Shown: positions 36,613-46,048, counted from the stretch's first letter. The stretch: DNA of 64,000 nt from Arthrobacter sp. V1I7 (GCF_030817015.1 NZ_JAUSYS010000001.1:3658001-3722000); one strand, 5' to 3'. Numbers and translations: made by a program. Notes: a model not told the origin generated them from the sequence alone.

Positions 36613-37962
36613 TTACTCCTCCAGCAGCTCGTCGGCCTTGTTCTTGAACCGCTTGGTTGCGAACATCATGGCCGCGGCCAGGAACGGCAGCACGCCCAGG
36701 GCGTAGACCCCCATGGTTCCGGTGTCCGAGGCGGTGATCTGGTTGACCGAGGTCCGCAGGATCGGAGCGACGAAGCCGCCCAGGTTGCCGAGCGAGTTGA
36801 TCAGGCCGATACCCGCGGCCGCAGCCGTTCCGGTGAGGAACGCCGTCGGGTAGGACCAGGCGATGGGGCCGATGGAGAGGAAGCTGCAGACGGCGAGGGT
36901 GATGAAGATGATGCCGAGTGCCGGGATGTGGTTCGCGCCGGCCCACGCGGAGCCGAAGATGCAGAGTCCGGTGGAGATGAACAGCCCGGTGCCCCAGATC
37001 CGGCGGCGGATCACGGTGTTGGCGGCCCTGCCGATGAAGTAGCAGGCGAAGATGCCGAAGAACCACGGGATGGCGGCCATCAGGCCGACGGCGAGGCCCA
37101 CCTTCTGGCCGGTCAGCTGGGCCACCTGCTGCGGCAGGTAGAACGTCACGCCGTAGACGGCGATCTGCAGGCAGAAGTAGATGACGGTGAAGTACCAGAC
37201 CTTGCGGTTCTTCATGGCGGCGAGGACGCCGCGCGGGCCGGACTCTTCCTTGACGGTGTCCTCCAGCGCCATGACTTCCAGGAGCGCGTTCTTCTCCTCC
37301 TTGGTCAGGAACTTGGCGTCCTGCGGGCTGTTGATCAGGAAGAAGTACGCGGCGATACCGGCGACGACTGCAAGCATGCCTTCGACGAAGAACATGACCT
37401 GCCAGCCGGCAACACCGGGAACCTGGTCGCCGATGTTGATCAGCCAGCCGGACAGCGGGGCGCCCATCATCTGGGAGAACGGCTGGGCCAGGTAGAAGAT
37501 GGCGAACATCTTGACGCGGACCTTGTTGGGGAACCACGCCGCGAGGAACATGATGACGCCCGGGAACAGCCCGGCCTCGGTGACACCCAGCAGGAACCGC
37601 AGGATGATGAACGAGGTCTCGCCCTGGACGAACGCGAAGCAGGCGGAGACGATGCCCCAGGTGATGGCGATGCGGGCCAGCCAGACCTTGGCGCCATACT
37701 TGGTCAGGAGCAGGTTGCTGGGGATTTCGAACAGGGCGTAGCCGATGAAGAAGATCCCGGCGCCCAATGCGTAGGCGCCTGCGGTGATGCCCTTGTCCAC
37801 GCCCAGGGCGGCCTCGGCGAAGCCCACGTTGGTGCGGTCCAGGAAGGCCACGACATAAAGGATCACCAGCATGGGCATGAGCCTGCGGGACGCCTTGGAG
37901 ATGGCCGATTTCAGTACCGGCGTCTCCAGGAGATCCCTGGTGGACGTTGTTGTTAACGTCAT
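36613..37962 (-). CDS. MFS transporter, anion:cation symporter (ACS) family
   Basis: A protein of 449 residues with twelve predicted segments. Typical ACS features are LMPMLVILYVVAFLDRTNVGFA, FFIGYALFEIPSNLLLTKYGAKVWLARI and FLLGVTEAGLFPGVIMFLAAWFPNKVR. Family members carry organic or sugar acids with protons. GAGGAG five bases before the ATG at 37962 decides the start over a TTG codon immediately upstream. It lies between the small membrane protein and the TPI paralogue, so it is likely the uptake system for the cluster's substrate. Confidence 0.88.
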   Translation of the reverse strand: MTLTTTSTRDLLETPVLKSAISKASRRLMPMLVILYVVAFLDRTNVGFAEAALGVDKGITAGAYALGAGIFFIGYALFEIPSNLLLTKYGAKVWLARIAITWGIVSACFAFVQGETSFIILRFLLGVTEAGLFPGVIMFLAAWFPNKVRVKMFAIFYLAQPFSQMMGAPLSGWLINIGDQVPGVAGWQVMFFVEGMLAVVAGIAAYFFLINSPQDAKFLTKEEKNALLEVMALEDTVKEESGPRGVLAAMKNRKVWYFTVIYFCLQIAVYGVTFYLPQQVAQLTGQKVGLAVGLMAAIPWFFGIFACYFIGRAANTVIRRRIWGTGLFISTGLCIFGSAWAGANHIPALGIIFITLAVCSFLSIGPIAWSYPTAFLTGTAAAAGIGLINSLGNLGGFVAPILRTSVNQITASDTGTMGVYALGVLPFLAAAMMFATKRFKNKADELLEE

Positions 37963-38020
37963 CAAAACTCCTCTTTGAGTAAATCAGTTGAGTGAATCAA
38001 TGGAGCGAATCAGGAGGGTA

Positions 38021-38091
38021 GATCAGGTCAGCGAGGTTCCCTAGCGTGAATCTGGTGGGAAGATCAGGTCAGTGAAGTTCCCTAGCGTGAA
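38021..38091. repeat. 30-bp direct repeat before the MFS gene
   Basis: 38021-38050 and 38062-38091 are the same 30 bp (GATCAGGTCAGYGARGTTCC core) with two mismatches. The right copy contains the stop codon of the small membrane protein gene; the left copy is a spare of that 3' end. Confidence 0.8.
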
Positions 38092-38207
38092 AACGCGATG
38101 ATCATGATCCCGGCCAGGCAGGCCAGGATCCCGACGGCGAGGTAGATCTTCCGTCCCTTGCTCCAGGATGCGAATCCGGTGGCGGGGGGTTGGCTGTGTT
38201 GTGCCAT
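38082..38207 (-). CDS. 41-residue single-pass membrane protein
   Basis: A short frame of 41 codons: a polar start (MAQHSQPPATGFASWSKGRK) and a single membrane helix (IYLAVGILACLAGIMIIAF) ending Ser-Arg. AAGGAAC seven bases upstream and the conserved operon direction support translation. It sits between the SDR (13 bp away) and the ACS transporter, so it may be an accessory of the transporter. No homologue known to me. Confidence 0.6.
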   Translation of the reverse strand: MAQHSQPPATGFASWSKGRKIYLAVGILACLAGIMIIAFSR

Positions 38208-38219
38208 GATGCTTGTTCC

Positions 38220-38987
38220 TTAGTGCATGTAGAGTCCGCCATCCACATTCAGCGTCTGGCCGGAGATGTACCCGGCGTCCTCGCTGATGAGGAAGGCGAT
38301 GGCTGCTGCGATGTCCCGGGTGGAGCCAACGCGGTTGACCACGAGGTCTTTGGTGAGTTCGTCCTTGCGTTCCGCACTGAGGGTGCCGCCCATGATGTCG
38401 GTGTCGATGGGGCCCGGGGAGATGGCGTTGACCGTGATGTCGTACTCGCCGAGTTCACGGGCCGTTGCACGGGTCAGGCCGATCACGCCCGCCTTCGCCA
38501 CCGAGTACGGCGTCTTGGAGAACGTGCCGCCGCCGCGCTGCGCGGAGACCGAGGAGATGTTCACGATGCGCCCGATCCTGTTCTTCGCCATGGACTCTGC
38601 GACGCGGCGCGTGGCGTAGTGGACGCCGTTGAGGTTGATGTTCAGCACCCGGTCCCATTCGGCGGCGTCGAGCTCCAGGTAGGGAACCGGTGAGCTGACG
38701 CCGGCCACATTGGCGAGCGCCACGATCTGCGGCAGTTCCGCCTCGATGGCGTCGATTGCTGCCCGCACCGAGCTCTCGTCGGAAACGTTGGCGCCGGCGC
38801 CGAAGGCCTTGACGCCGTGCTCGGCGGCGAGTTCCTTGGCCGCAGCCTTGCAGCGTGCGTCGTCGAGATCGATGATGCCGATGTTCCAGCCCTGTGCCGC
38901 CAGGTAGCTCGCGGTGGCGCGGCCGATGCCTCGCTCGGACACGGCACCGGTGATGATCGCGGTGCGTTCTGGGGGGAAAGTGCTCAT
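38220..38987 (-). CDS. Short-chain dehydrogenase (SDR), sugar/polyol type
   Basis: A protein of 255 residues: TGAVSERGIGRA cofactor loop, NVAG, ISSVSAQ serine, YSVAKAG (catalytic Tyr/Lys) and DGGLYMH at the end. In a cluster feeding L-erythrulose it could oxidise a tetritol or a sugar to the keto form. That role is inference from neighbours. Operon member, 39 bp after the 3-hydroxyacyl-CoA-type dehydrogenase gene. Confidence 0.85.
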   Translation of the reverse strand: MSTFPPERTAIITGAVSERGIGRATASYLAAQGWNIGIIDLDDARCKAAAKELAAEHGVKAFGAGANVSDESSVRAAIDAIEAELPQIVALANVAGVSSPVPYLELDAAEWDRVLNINLNGVHYATRRVAESMAKNRIGRIVNISSVSAQRGGGTFSKTPYSVAKAGVIGLTRATARELGEYDITVNAISPGPIDTDIMGGTLSAERKDELTKDLVVNRVGSTRDIAAAIAFLISEDAGYISGQTLNVDGGLYMH

Positions 38988-39025
38988 GGGTGTGCTCCTG
39001 AAAGTGTGGAAGTGAACGTTGGAGT

Positions 39026-40012
39026 TCAGTTGATGGGTGCGGGGCCGAGCTCGTCGATGAGCTTCTGCATGGCCACGTACGCCTTGTTCCGGTACGCGAT
39101 CAGTTCGGGGGTGCGCTCCGCCGGGACGTTGAGGAAGCCTGCTCCGGTCTTGGTGCCCAGCTTGCCGGCCTCCACGAGGTCGGTGAGGATCTTCGGGGTG
39201 GCGAAGCGTTCCGGGAAGTCCGTCTGCAGGGACTTGTAGCAGAAGTTGTAGACATCCAGGCCTGCCATGTCGGCGATCGCGAAGGGCCCGAAGAACGGCA
39301 GCCGGAAGCCGAACGTGGTGCGGACCAGGGTGTCGACGTCTTCCGCCGTCGCGATCTCCTGCTCCACCAGCTGGGCGGCCTCGTGGAAGAGCGCGTACTG
39401 GAGCCGGTTGAGCACGAAGCCGGTGACGTCCTTGACGACGGCGGTCTGCTTGTTGGCGGCGTGGACCAGGTCGCGGACGGCGCCGACCGTGGCCGCCGAG
39501 GTCCCGGCGTGAGGGATGATTTCCACGCCCGGGATGAAGGGCGAGGGGTTGGAGAAGTGCACGCCCAGGAAGCGTTCCGGGTTGGCGACGGGCTCGGAGA
39601 GGTCCGCGATGGAGATCGTCGAGGTGTTGGACCCGATGATGGCGTCGGGACGGGCGGCCGCGCTGATGCGGGCGAGCGTCTGGTGCTTGATCCCGATGAC
39701 CTCGGGCACGGCCTCTTCGATGAAGTCGGCGTCAGCCACGGCCTCCTCGATGTCCTGGGCGGCCCAGAGGTTTTCCTTCAGGATGGCGGTGGCGCCTTCC
39801 GGGAAGAGCCCCGCGGCCACGAATTCGTCGGATTCCGCCAGGAGCCGCTCGTAGTTCTTCTGGGCCACTTCCGCGGACACATCCGCCAGCGCAACCCGGG
39901 CGCCGCCGAGGGCCAGGACCTGGGCGATGCCCCCGCCCATGTAGCCGGAGCCGACGACGGCGATCTTCCGGGCGGCGTTGATGGCGGCTGCGGTTTCTGT
40001 TGATTCGGTCAT
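39026..40012 (-). CDS. 3-hydroxyacyl-CoA dehydrogenase-family oxidoreductase
   Basis: A protein of 328 residues. The Rossmann domain starts IAVVGSGYMGGGIAQVLALGG; the C-terminal dimer domain includes GFVLNRLQYALFHEAAQLVEQ and GPFAIADMAGLDVYN. The substrate loop reads GVHFSNPSPFIPGVEIIP; the family's usual FNPVPLM-type block is altered. Non-CoA members of this family oxidise sugar acids such as L-gulonate, and this cluster has no other CoA enzymes, so a sugar-acid substrate is likely. RpiB ends three bases before its ATG. Confidence 0.82.
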   Translation of the reverse strand: MTESTETAAAINAARKIAVVGSGYMGGGIAQVLALGGARVALADVSAEVAQKNYERLLAESDEFVAAGLFPEGATAILKENLWAAQDIEEAVADADFIEEAVPEVIGIKHQTLARISAAARPDAIIGSNTSTISIADLSEPVANPERFLGVHFSNPSPFIPGVEIIPHAGTSAATVGAVRDLVHAANKQTAVVKDVTGFVLNRLQYALFHEAAQLVEQEIATAEDVDTLVRTTFGFRLPFFGPFAIADMAGLDVYNFCYKSLQTDFPERFATPKILTDLVEAGKLGTKTGAGFLNVPAERTPELIAYRNKAYVAMQKLIDELGPAPIN

Positions 40013-40014
40013 GT

Positions 40015-40497
40015 TCAGACTGCCTTCGTGTATTCGGGTTCGTACGAGCAGATGGCGTCCACCTTGGCGGCGGAGGAGGAGTTTTCATCGAAGCGGTGGC
40101 TGAGCCATTCGCCGACGAGCTTCTTGGCCAGTTCCAGGCCGATCACGCGCTGGCCCATGGTGAGGACCTGGGCGTTGTTGCTCAGGACCGAGCGTTCCAC
40201 CGAGTAGCTGTCGTGCGCGGTGACGGCCCGGATGCCGGGGACCTTGTTGGCCGCGATGGCCACGCCGAGGCCCGTTCCGCAGATCAGGAGTGCCCGGTCG
40301 GCTTCGCCTTCGGCCACCTTCCGGGCGGCGTCAACGGCCACGTGGGGGTAGGCGGTGGAGTCGTTGGCGCCGACCCCGATGTCCAGCACGGAGGCCACGC
40401 GGGGATCCGCTTCCAGCAGTGCTTTCAGGGCGTCTTTGTATTCGACGCCGGCCTCGTCGTTGCCGACGACGACACGCCAGCCTGTTGTGGTGCTCAT
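40015..40497 (-). CDS. eryI: RpiB/LacA-LacB sugar-phosphate isomerase (probable D-erythrulose-4-phosphate isomerase)
   Basis: A protein of 160 residues of the RpiB fold: [16 protein letters not shown] at the start, [25 protein letters not shown] with the catalytic Cys, and [22 protein letters not shown]. Next to DhaK-DhaL and a TPI paralogue it fits EryI/DerI, which convert D-erythrulose 4-phosphate to D-erythrose 4-phosphate. It overlaps the kinase gene by four bases. Ribose-5-phosphate isomerase activity is the alternative. Confidence 0.8.
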   Translation of the reverse strand: MSTTTGWRVVVGNDEAGVEYKDALKALLEADPRVASVLDIGVGANDSTAYPHVAVDAARKVAEGEADRALLICGTGLGVAIAANKVPGIRAVTAHDSYSVERSVLSNNAQVLTMGQRVIGLELAKKLVGEWLSHRFDENSSSAAKVDAICSYEPEYTKAV

Positions 40498-42281
40498 GCT
40501 TTTGCTCCTTGCTTCGCCGGCTCGGGGTGAGCGAGCCTGGCGTCGGTGTGTGCAGTGCCTGCGTGTGCAGTGTTGATGTGTGATGAGATCCGGGCCGCGA
40601 TGAGGGCGAACGAAACCGCGCCGGGGTCCGGGTGTCCAAGGCTTTTTTCAGCGAGTGGACGGGCGCGGCCCTTGAGCGGCCGGAGGTCCGCCGTCCGGTC
40701 GGCGGCTGTCTGCGCGGCGGCAGCAGCCGCGCCGAGCGAGGCGCCCACTGAGGCGCCGCCGTCGAGCGCGCCGAGGAAGGCGTCCCGGAACGGCAGCAGC
40801 GCGTCCACCATGGTCTTGTCCCCCGGCTCCGCCTTGCCGAGCTCGGTGATGGCATCAACGAAGGCGCTGACAGCCGCGGCCGCGTCCTCACCGGAGTAGC
40901 TCTCCCGGTTGCCCAAAGCGAGTCCGGCCGCGATGATCGCCGACCCCCACAGCGCACCGGAGGTTCCGCCGGCACGCTCGCTCCAGGCCTCCCCCGCGGC
41001 GGTCAGGACCCGCGACGGCGACGCGCCGCCGTCGTTCGCCGCCGCCTGCTGGGCGGCGGAGACGGCCGCGTCCACGCCTCGGCGCATCCCGATGCCGTGG
41101 TCGCCGTCGCCGGCAATCGCATCCAGGCGTCCCAATTCCTCTTCGTGTTCGACGACGACGTCCCGCACCTGGGCGAGCACGCCCGCTGCCTGCCGGCCGA
41201 TGGCCGCTGCCGCCGTCGTGGCGTGCTCGATGTCGGAGACCATCTCGGCCTCCGGACCCGCGAGCTCGCGGCGGGCGCGGGGTGCCAGGTTGCCCTTGCG
41301 GTACGCCGGAGTGTCCGCCGGGGCTGCCCAGTACTGCTCGAGTTCGTCGTCCAGCCAGAGCAGGGTCAGGGAGAGCCCGGACATGTCCAGGCTGGTGACC
41401 AGCTCGCCGCACTCGGGTTCCACCACGGTCAGTCCCGCGGCGTCGAGGAGCTTTTCGATCTTGCCGAAGAGCAGGAACAGCTCGTCGTACTTGACGGTGC
41501 CCAGTCCGTTGACGATCGCCACCACACGGGTGCCCGCGTCCTCGGGCTTGTCCTCGAGAAGCCTTCCGACCAGCAGTGCGGCGAGTTCAGAGGCGGTCGG
41601 CATCGGGTGCTCGGAAATGCCCGGCTCGCCGTGGATGCCCAGGCCCAGCGACATCTGGCCTTCCGGAACCGAGAACAGCGGCGACTCCGCTCCCGGGAGG
41701 GTGCAACCGCCGAACGCCACGCCGAGCGAACGGGTGCGGTAGTTGGTCCTGATGGCCAGCCGTTCCACGTCAGCCAGGCTCAGGCCCGCCTCGGCCGCGG
41801 CGCCGGCGATCTTGAAGACCGTCAGGTCCCCGGCGATGCCGCGGCGCTTCCCGATCTGGTCCAGCGGGGCGCTGGCGATGTCGTCGGTGACGAGGACGGT
41901 GCGGGTCTCGATGCCTTCCGCGTTGAGGCGCAGTTGGGCCTGGCCGAAGTGCAGCACGTCCCCGGCGTAGTTGCCGTAGCTCAGCAGCACGCCGCCGCCG
42001 GCGTTCGCGGCCTTCGCCACCCGGTAGACCTGCCCGGCCGCGGGCGAAGCGAACATGTTGCCGCACGCCGATCCCGTGGCCAGGCCCGGCCCCACCAGCC
42101 CGGCAAAGGCAGGATAGTGTCCGGAGCCGCCGCCCACGACCAGGGCCACCTGCCCGGCGGGGACCTCGGTGGAACGGACGACGCCGCCGTCCACCCGGGC
42201 CACGTAGCCGCGGTTGGCGGCCACGAAGCCGTCCAGTGCCTCATCCGCAAAGTCAGCGGGGTTGTCGAAGATCTGGGTCAT
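40494..42281 (-). CDS. lerK: Fused DhaK-DhaL dihydroxyacetone-type kinase (probable L-erythrulose kinase)
   Basis: A protein of 595 residues. DhaK domain, about 1-335: [15 protein letters not shown] and [14 protein letters not shown] with the substrate-binding His. DhaL domain, about 380-575: [17 protein letters not shown], binding Mg-ATP. A one-chain DhaK-DhaL uses ATP and needs no PTS partner. With the TPI-like and RpiB genes it matches LerK, phosphorylating L-erythrulose. Dihydroxyacetone is the other possible substrate. A long Ala/Asp/His C-terminal tail follows the last helix. GAGGA precedes the ATG. Confidence 0.8.
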   Translation of the reverse strand: MTQIFDNPADFADEALDGFVAANRGYVARVDGGVVRSTEVPAGQVALVVGGGSGHYPAFAGLVGPGLATGSACGNMFASPAAGQVYRVAKAANAGGGVLLSYGNYAGDVLHFGQAQLRLNAEGIETRTVLVTDDIASAPLDQIGKRRGIAGDLTVFKIAGAAAEAGLSLADVERLAIRTNYRTRSLGVAFGGCTLPGAESPLFSVPEGQMSLGLGIHGEPGISEHPMPTASELAALLVGRLLEDKPEDAGTRVVAIVNGLGTVKYDELFLLFGKIEKLLDAAGLTVVEPECGELVTSLDMSGLSLTLLWLDDELEQYWAAPADTPAYRKGNLAPRARRELAGPEAEMVSDIEHATTAAAAIGRQAAGVLAQVRDVVVEHEEELGRLDAIAGDGDHGIGMRRGVDAAVSAAQQAAANDGGASPSRVLTAAGEAWSERAGGTSGALWGSAIIAAGLALGNRESYSGEDAAAAVSAFVDAITELGKAEPGDKTMVDALLPFRDAFLGALDGGASVGASLGAAAAAAQTAADRTADLRPLKGRARPLAEKSLGHPDPGAVSFALIAARISSHINTAHAGTAHTDARLAHPEPAKQGAKA

Positions 42282-42404
42282 TATTCCTCATCGAATCCGT
42301 ATTGGAGAAGTGATGCTGGGTGGAGCTGTGCTCGGCCGCCGGCCGGATGGCGGGGCGGCCGAGCCGGCCGGTTCAGACGCTGGCGGATTTAGACGCCGGC
42401 GGCG

Positions 42405-43409
42405 TCAGACGCTGGCGAGTTCCGCCGTCGCGGGCTGCTGCCGGCCCTGTGCCACCTGGCTCTGCCCCAGGGCATAGCCGTCCGTCTTCGGCAGAATCTG
42501 GCGGCGCAGGTAGTCCTGGTTGCGGGCCGTGACGGACAGGCCGTCGCCGCCGTAGTGCTCGGTGCAGAGGATCCCCTGGAAGCCGACCGACAGGGCGACC
42601 TTGAACGCCTCGCGGTAGTTGATGAGACCGGATTCCATCGGGGCGGGCATCGCAACGTAGCTGTCACGGGCCACGTCTTCATCACGGATGTAGTTCTTCA
42701 TGTGCCAGTAGTTCGAGTACGGCAGGGTCTTGGCCACCATCTCGCGCCAGTCCTCGATGGGGCGGTGCAGCCGGATCAGGTTGCCGATATCCGGGTTCAG
42801 GCCGACGTTGTCCAGTCCGATGTCCTGAACCAGCTGCACAGACATATCCGCGGTGCCGAGGTAGGTGTCCTCGTACATTTCCAGCGAAAGCAGGACGCCC
42901 GCGTCCGCCGCGTGCCGGCCGAGTTCGCGGAGGCGCGTGACGGCCTTGCCCCAGGTTTCCTTGTCGCCCACCGGGTCCTTGTGGCCTTCGACGGTCCAGA
43001 ACCACAGCTGCTTCTGCTGCTCCGGCGTGAGCGCCTGGTGCAGCCCGAAGGAGACCACCTCGCAGCCCAGTTCGGCCGCGGCGTCGATGGTGCGGTGGCT
43101 GTAGGCCAGGTTGGCTTCCCAGTTGCCTTCCTCGATCACGCTGCGGCGGATGGCGGAGATGACGGGAATGCCGATTCCCACGTTGTCCGCGGTCCGCTTG
43201 AACTCTGCGAGCCGGGCTGAGCTCAGATCGCCGGGCCGGACCCAGCTGTCCGTGAGGTCGGCGTCGGCAAAGCCGGCTTCCTTGACCTCGGCGAAGACCT
43301 TGGCCCAGGTGGAGGCGTCGGCGTCGTTGACGTGGTTGCCCTGCGCATCCGTGCCCGGGAACTGCAGCAGCGCTGCGGTGATGGGCCAGTTCTCAGCTGT
43401 ATAAGCCAT
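42405..43409 (-). CDS. Sugar phosphate isomerase/epimerase-type TIM-barrel enzyme
   Basis: A protein of 334 residues of the xylose-isomerase-like TIM-barrel superfamily. Metal ligands can be seen as Glu in SLEMYED, Asp in LNPDIGN, His in YWHMKNY and Glu in CTEHYGG. GAAGGAG eight bases before the ATG at 43409 decides the start over the GTG at 43418. Enzymes of this fold isomerise, epimerise or decarboxylate keto sugar acids; the 3-oxo-isoapionate decarboxylase that yields L-erythrulose belongs here. That assignment is speculative. Its ATG overlaps the dehydrogenase stop. Confidence 0.75.
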   Translation of the reverse strand: MAYTAENWPITAALLQFPGTDAQGNHVNDADASTWAKVFAEVKEAGFADADLTDSWVRPGDLSSARLAEFKRTADNVGIGIPVISAIRRSVIEEGNWEANLAYSHRTIDAAAELGCEVVSFGLHQALTPEQQKQLWFWTVEGHKDPVGDKETWGKAVTRLRELGRHAADAGVLLSLEMYEDTYLGTADMSVQLVQDIGLDNVGLNPDIGNLIRLHRPIEDWREMVAKTLPYSNYWHMKNYIRDEDVARDSYVAMPAPMESGLINYREAFKVALSVGFQGILCTEHYGGDGLSVTARNQDYLRRQILPKTDGYALGQSQVAQGRQQPATAELASV

Positions 43410-43414
43410 GGGGT

Positions 43415-44575
43415 TCACTCCTTCGTGGAATCCTGTTTCCTATAGGATCTACTATTTGAAAGGATGTTGTCAAGGTCACATGCCGGGTTACCCTGCTTCG
43501 CGGCGAAGGCCGCGGTTGCAAAGACTTCCGGATTCAGGACGTCGGCGGGACGCTCCCCCGCCGCCACCGCCAGGATCGACGCGATGGCGCTGGCCGCCAC
43601 ATCCCGGGTGAAGTCCTCGGTCCAGCACAGCGAATGCGGGGAAAGCACCACGTTGTCGAAGGTCAGCAGCTCGTCGTCGGGAAGCAGGGGTTCCGGCTCA
43701 AAGACGTCGAGCCCCGCACCGGCGATCCGGCCGTCCCGCAGGGCGTCCCGGAGGGCATCCGTGTCCACGAGCTTTCCGCGGCCGATGTTGATCAGATAGG
43801 CGCCTGACTTCATCCGGGCCAGTGCCGCGGCGTCGATCAGCTTTTCGGTCGCCGGTGTGAGCGCGGCGCAGAGCACAACGTAGTCGGAGACCTCCAGCAG
43901 CTCGTCCAGGCCCAGCAACTCGACCCCGAGTTCCGCGGCCTCCGCGTGGCGGCCGCTGCGGTTGTTGCCCACCACCTTCATCCCGAGCGGAGCCAGCAAC
44001 CGGGCGAGCTCGGCGCCCACGCTGCCGAAGCCCACGATCCCGACCGTCCGTCCCACCAGCGGCGCGCCCCGGTAGTGCTCACGCTGCGCCCAGTCAGAGG
44101 TCCGCGTCAGCCGGTCCTTGGCCAGGAGCTTGTGCGAGAGCGACAGGAGAAGGGTCAGCCCCGCCACTGCCAGCGGCCGGCGAATGGCGTCCGGGGTGTT
44201 GGTGACGACGACGCCGGCGCGGGTGCAGGCATCCAGGTCGATGGTTTCGTACCCTGCCCCGAACCGGGCGATCAGCCTCAGGTCCGGGGCGTGGTCCACG
44301 GTGCGCGAATCGAAGGCGATGTGTCCGAGCGCCAGAACGGCCTGGACTCCGGCAAGATCGGCCAGCGGAACCGGGTCCGTGTAGCTGGGCAGGACGCCCC
44401 AGCTGATGCCATTCTCGCTGAGCCGCTGCAGTCCCAGGTCCCCGTGGATGGAGCTGCCGTCAGGCCGGGCAGCGTCGGCCGTGACCGCCACGGTGAATGG
44501 CGGGCGGGTGGTGCCCGCCAGGGCGACCGACTTGCTGGCGGCCGCCGTCGTCAATTCATTTGTTGCTGTGCTCAT
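43415..44575 (-). CDS. D-isomer-specific 2-hydroxyacid dehydrogenase family protein
   Basis: A protein of 386 residues. The NAD domain has GIVGFGSVGAELARLL; catalytic residues are Arg in INIGRGKLVD, Glu in DVFEPEP and His in LSPHSLCW. The N-terminal substrate domain is longer than in phosphoglycerate dehydrogenase and begins with about 25 low-complexity residues. It probably oxidises or reduces a sugar acid in the cluster's pathway. The MFS stop and this ATG overlap (ATGA). A GntR-type operator site lies inside the last codons. Confidence 0.87.
   Translation of the reverse strand: MSTATNELTTAAASKSVALAGTTRPPFTVAVTADAARPDGSSIHGDLGLQRLSENGISWGVLPSYTDPVPLADLAGVQAVLALGHIAFDSRTVDHAPDLRLIARFGAGYETIDLDACTRAGVVVTNTPDAIRRPLAVAGLTLLLSLSHKLLAKDRLTRTSDWAQREHYRGAPLVGRTVGIVGFGSVGAELARLLAPLGMKVVGNNRSGRHAEAAELGVELLGLDELLEVSDYVVLCAALTPATEKLIDAAALARMKSGAYLINIGRGKLVDTDALRDALRDGRIAGAGLDVFEPEPLLPDDELLTFDNVVLSPHSLCWTEDFTRDVAASAIASILAVAAGERPADVLNPEVFATAAFAAKQGNPACDLDNILSNSRSYRKQDSTKE
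43437..43448. promoter_or_regulatory. GntR operator-like site 3 (TTCCTATAGGAT)
   Basis: This site shares the CCTATAGGAT core with two other sites in the cluster. It lies inside the end of the dehydrogenase gene, 28 bp before the TIM-barrel gene start, so it could control an internal promoter. Confidence 0.6.
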
Positions 44576-45909
44576 GCGTCGGCGCTCTCCGTCTGGGTTG
44601 CCGCGGTCTTGTCCCTGATGGGTTCGCGGACCAGCACGGTGTAGGCCACGGCGGCGAGGGCTGCGATGATGCCGCCGATGACGAACGACGGCGCGTAGGA
44701 GCCGGTTGCGTCGGCGATCACGCCGGTCAGCAGCGGGGCAAAGGCGCCGCCGAAGTAGCCGCCGAAGTTCTGGATGGCACCGACGGATGCGACCTGGGAG
44801 TTGTCCACGATGTCACCGGGCATGGCCCAGGCCGCCGCCTGCATGGTGGCGACGAAGCCCAGTGCCACGGTCATCACGGCGAGGGCGAGCGGGAGGGAAT
44901 CCACAAACGGGATCAGGCAGATCAGGATGCCGGCGATGACCGCGGCCACGGACATCACGTGGCGCTTGGCCAGAAGGGGATCGCGGCCTGCCTTCTTGGA
45001 GTAGCGGGTCATGACCCAGCCGCCGGTGATGCCCAGAATAGCCGCACCCAGGTACGGTACTGCAGCCAGCCAGCCAGAGTTTGCGATACTGACGCCGCGC
45101 TCTTCCTGCAAGTACAGCGGAAGGAAGACGATGAATATGTTCCAGATCCAGATGACGCAGAAGAAGCCTGCCATCATTCCCCAGATCTGGCGGTGCTTGA
45201 AGAGGCCCAGCCAGGAGACCTTCTTGGCGGTCAGGACCTGCGTCGTGCGCTGGCTTTCGATGTAGTCCAATTCCTTCGCGCTGATGCTCTTGTGCTCTTC
45301 GGGGGCGCGGTAGTACATGAAGAAGGCAAGGGCCAGCACCAGGCCAGCGACGCCGAGGAACAGGAAGATGGCCTGCCAGCCGAAGGTGAGCATGATGGCA
45401 GTCAGGACGGGCGGTGCAATGGCGGGTCCCCATTTGGAACCACTGTCCCAGATCGCGGTGGCCTGTCCGCGCTCGGCACGGGGGAACCAGTCAGCTGTGA
45501 GCCTGGCCGAGGCCGGTCCGTTCGGTGCTTCGGTGACGCCGAGCAGGAAGCGGAAGGTGATGAAGTGCCACATCTTGCCGCCGATGGCCATCAACGCGGT
45601 AGCGATGCTCCAGCCTGCGATGGCGAGGAAGTACATTTTGCGGGCGCCGAGCTTATCCACGAGCCAGCCGGCGGGCAGCTGGGCAAAAGCGTAGGTCCAG
45701 GAAAACACGGTGCCTAGGAGGCCAATGTCCGTCCGGGTCATGCCGAATTCTTTGATCAGTTGTGGCGCGGCGATGGAGATCGCGCTGCGATCCATGTAGT
45801 TGATGATGCCGGCGGCTAGCGCCCAGCCGAGGATCCACCATCGCAGATTCTTGATGGTGCGGCGTGTTGCTGATTCCTTAGGCCCTGCGGCCAAAGCTTC
45901 TGTGTGCAC
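44572..45909 (-). CDS. MFS transporter, hexuronate/sugar-acid (ACS) type
   Basis: A protein of 445 residues with twelve predicted segments: WWILGWALAAGIINYMDRSAISIAAPQL, FSWTYAFAQLPAGWLVDKLGARKMYF and FLLGVTEAPNGPASARLTADWFPRAERGQATAIWDSGS, as in ExuT/GudP-like sugar-acid symporters. GAGGGAG precedes the GTG start at 45909. A near-perfect 22-bp palindrome lies about 48 bp upstream, so this is probably the first gene of the GntR-controlled operon. Confidence 0.88.
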   Translation of the reverse strand: MHTEALAAGPKESATRRTIKNLRWWILGWALAAGIINYMDRSAISIAAPQLIKEFGMTRTDIGLLGTVFSWTYAFAQLPAGWLVDKLGARKMYFLAIAGWSIATALMAIGGKMWHFITFRFLLGVTEAPNGPASARLTADWFPRAERGQATAIWDSGSKWGPAIAPPVLTAIMLTFGWQAIFLFLGVAGLVLALAFFMYYRAPEEHKSISAKELDYIESQRTTQVLTAKKVSWLGLFKHRQIWGMMAGFFCVIWIWNIFIVFLPLYLQEERGVSIANSGWLAAVPYLGAAILGITGGWVMTRYSKKAGRDPLLAKRHVMSVAAVIAGILICLIPFVDSLPLALAVMTVALGFVATMQAAAWAMPGDIVDNSQVASVGAIQNFGGYFGGAFAPLLTGVIADATGSYAPSFVIGGIIAALAAVAYTVLVREPIRDKTAATQTESADA

Positions 45910-45956
45910 TGTTCACTCCCTCGTGACTCCGATGCCGGCACCATAGCCGCCACAAT

Positions 45957-45978
45957 CGAAGATCCTATAGGGTCTTCG
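45957..45978. promoter_or_regulatory. GntR operator-like site 1, near-perfect 22-bp palindrome
   Basis: The centre is ATCCTATAGGG, flanked by CGAAG and CTTCG. Reading both strands, 20 of 22 positions are symmetric. It is the longest of the three sites and lies upstream of the first MFS gene, where repression of the operon would be exerted. Confidence 0.72.
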
Positions 45979-46048
45979 ATCCGTTTGTGAAGAGGCTCAC
46001 AGAAAGATGCTGCGGGAGCTTATTGCGGCCCGTTTGGGGAAAGGAGGC

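Noticed and set aside
35917..37956. A 679-codon frame opposite the TPI and MFS genes
   Set aside because: Shadow crossing two genes and their gap; no domain.
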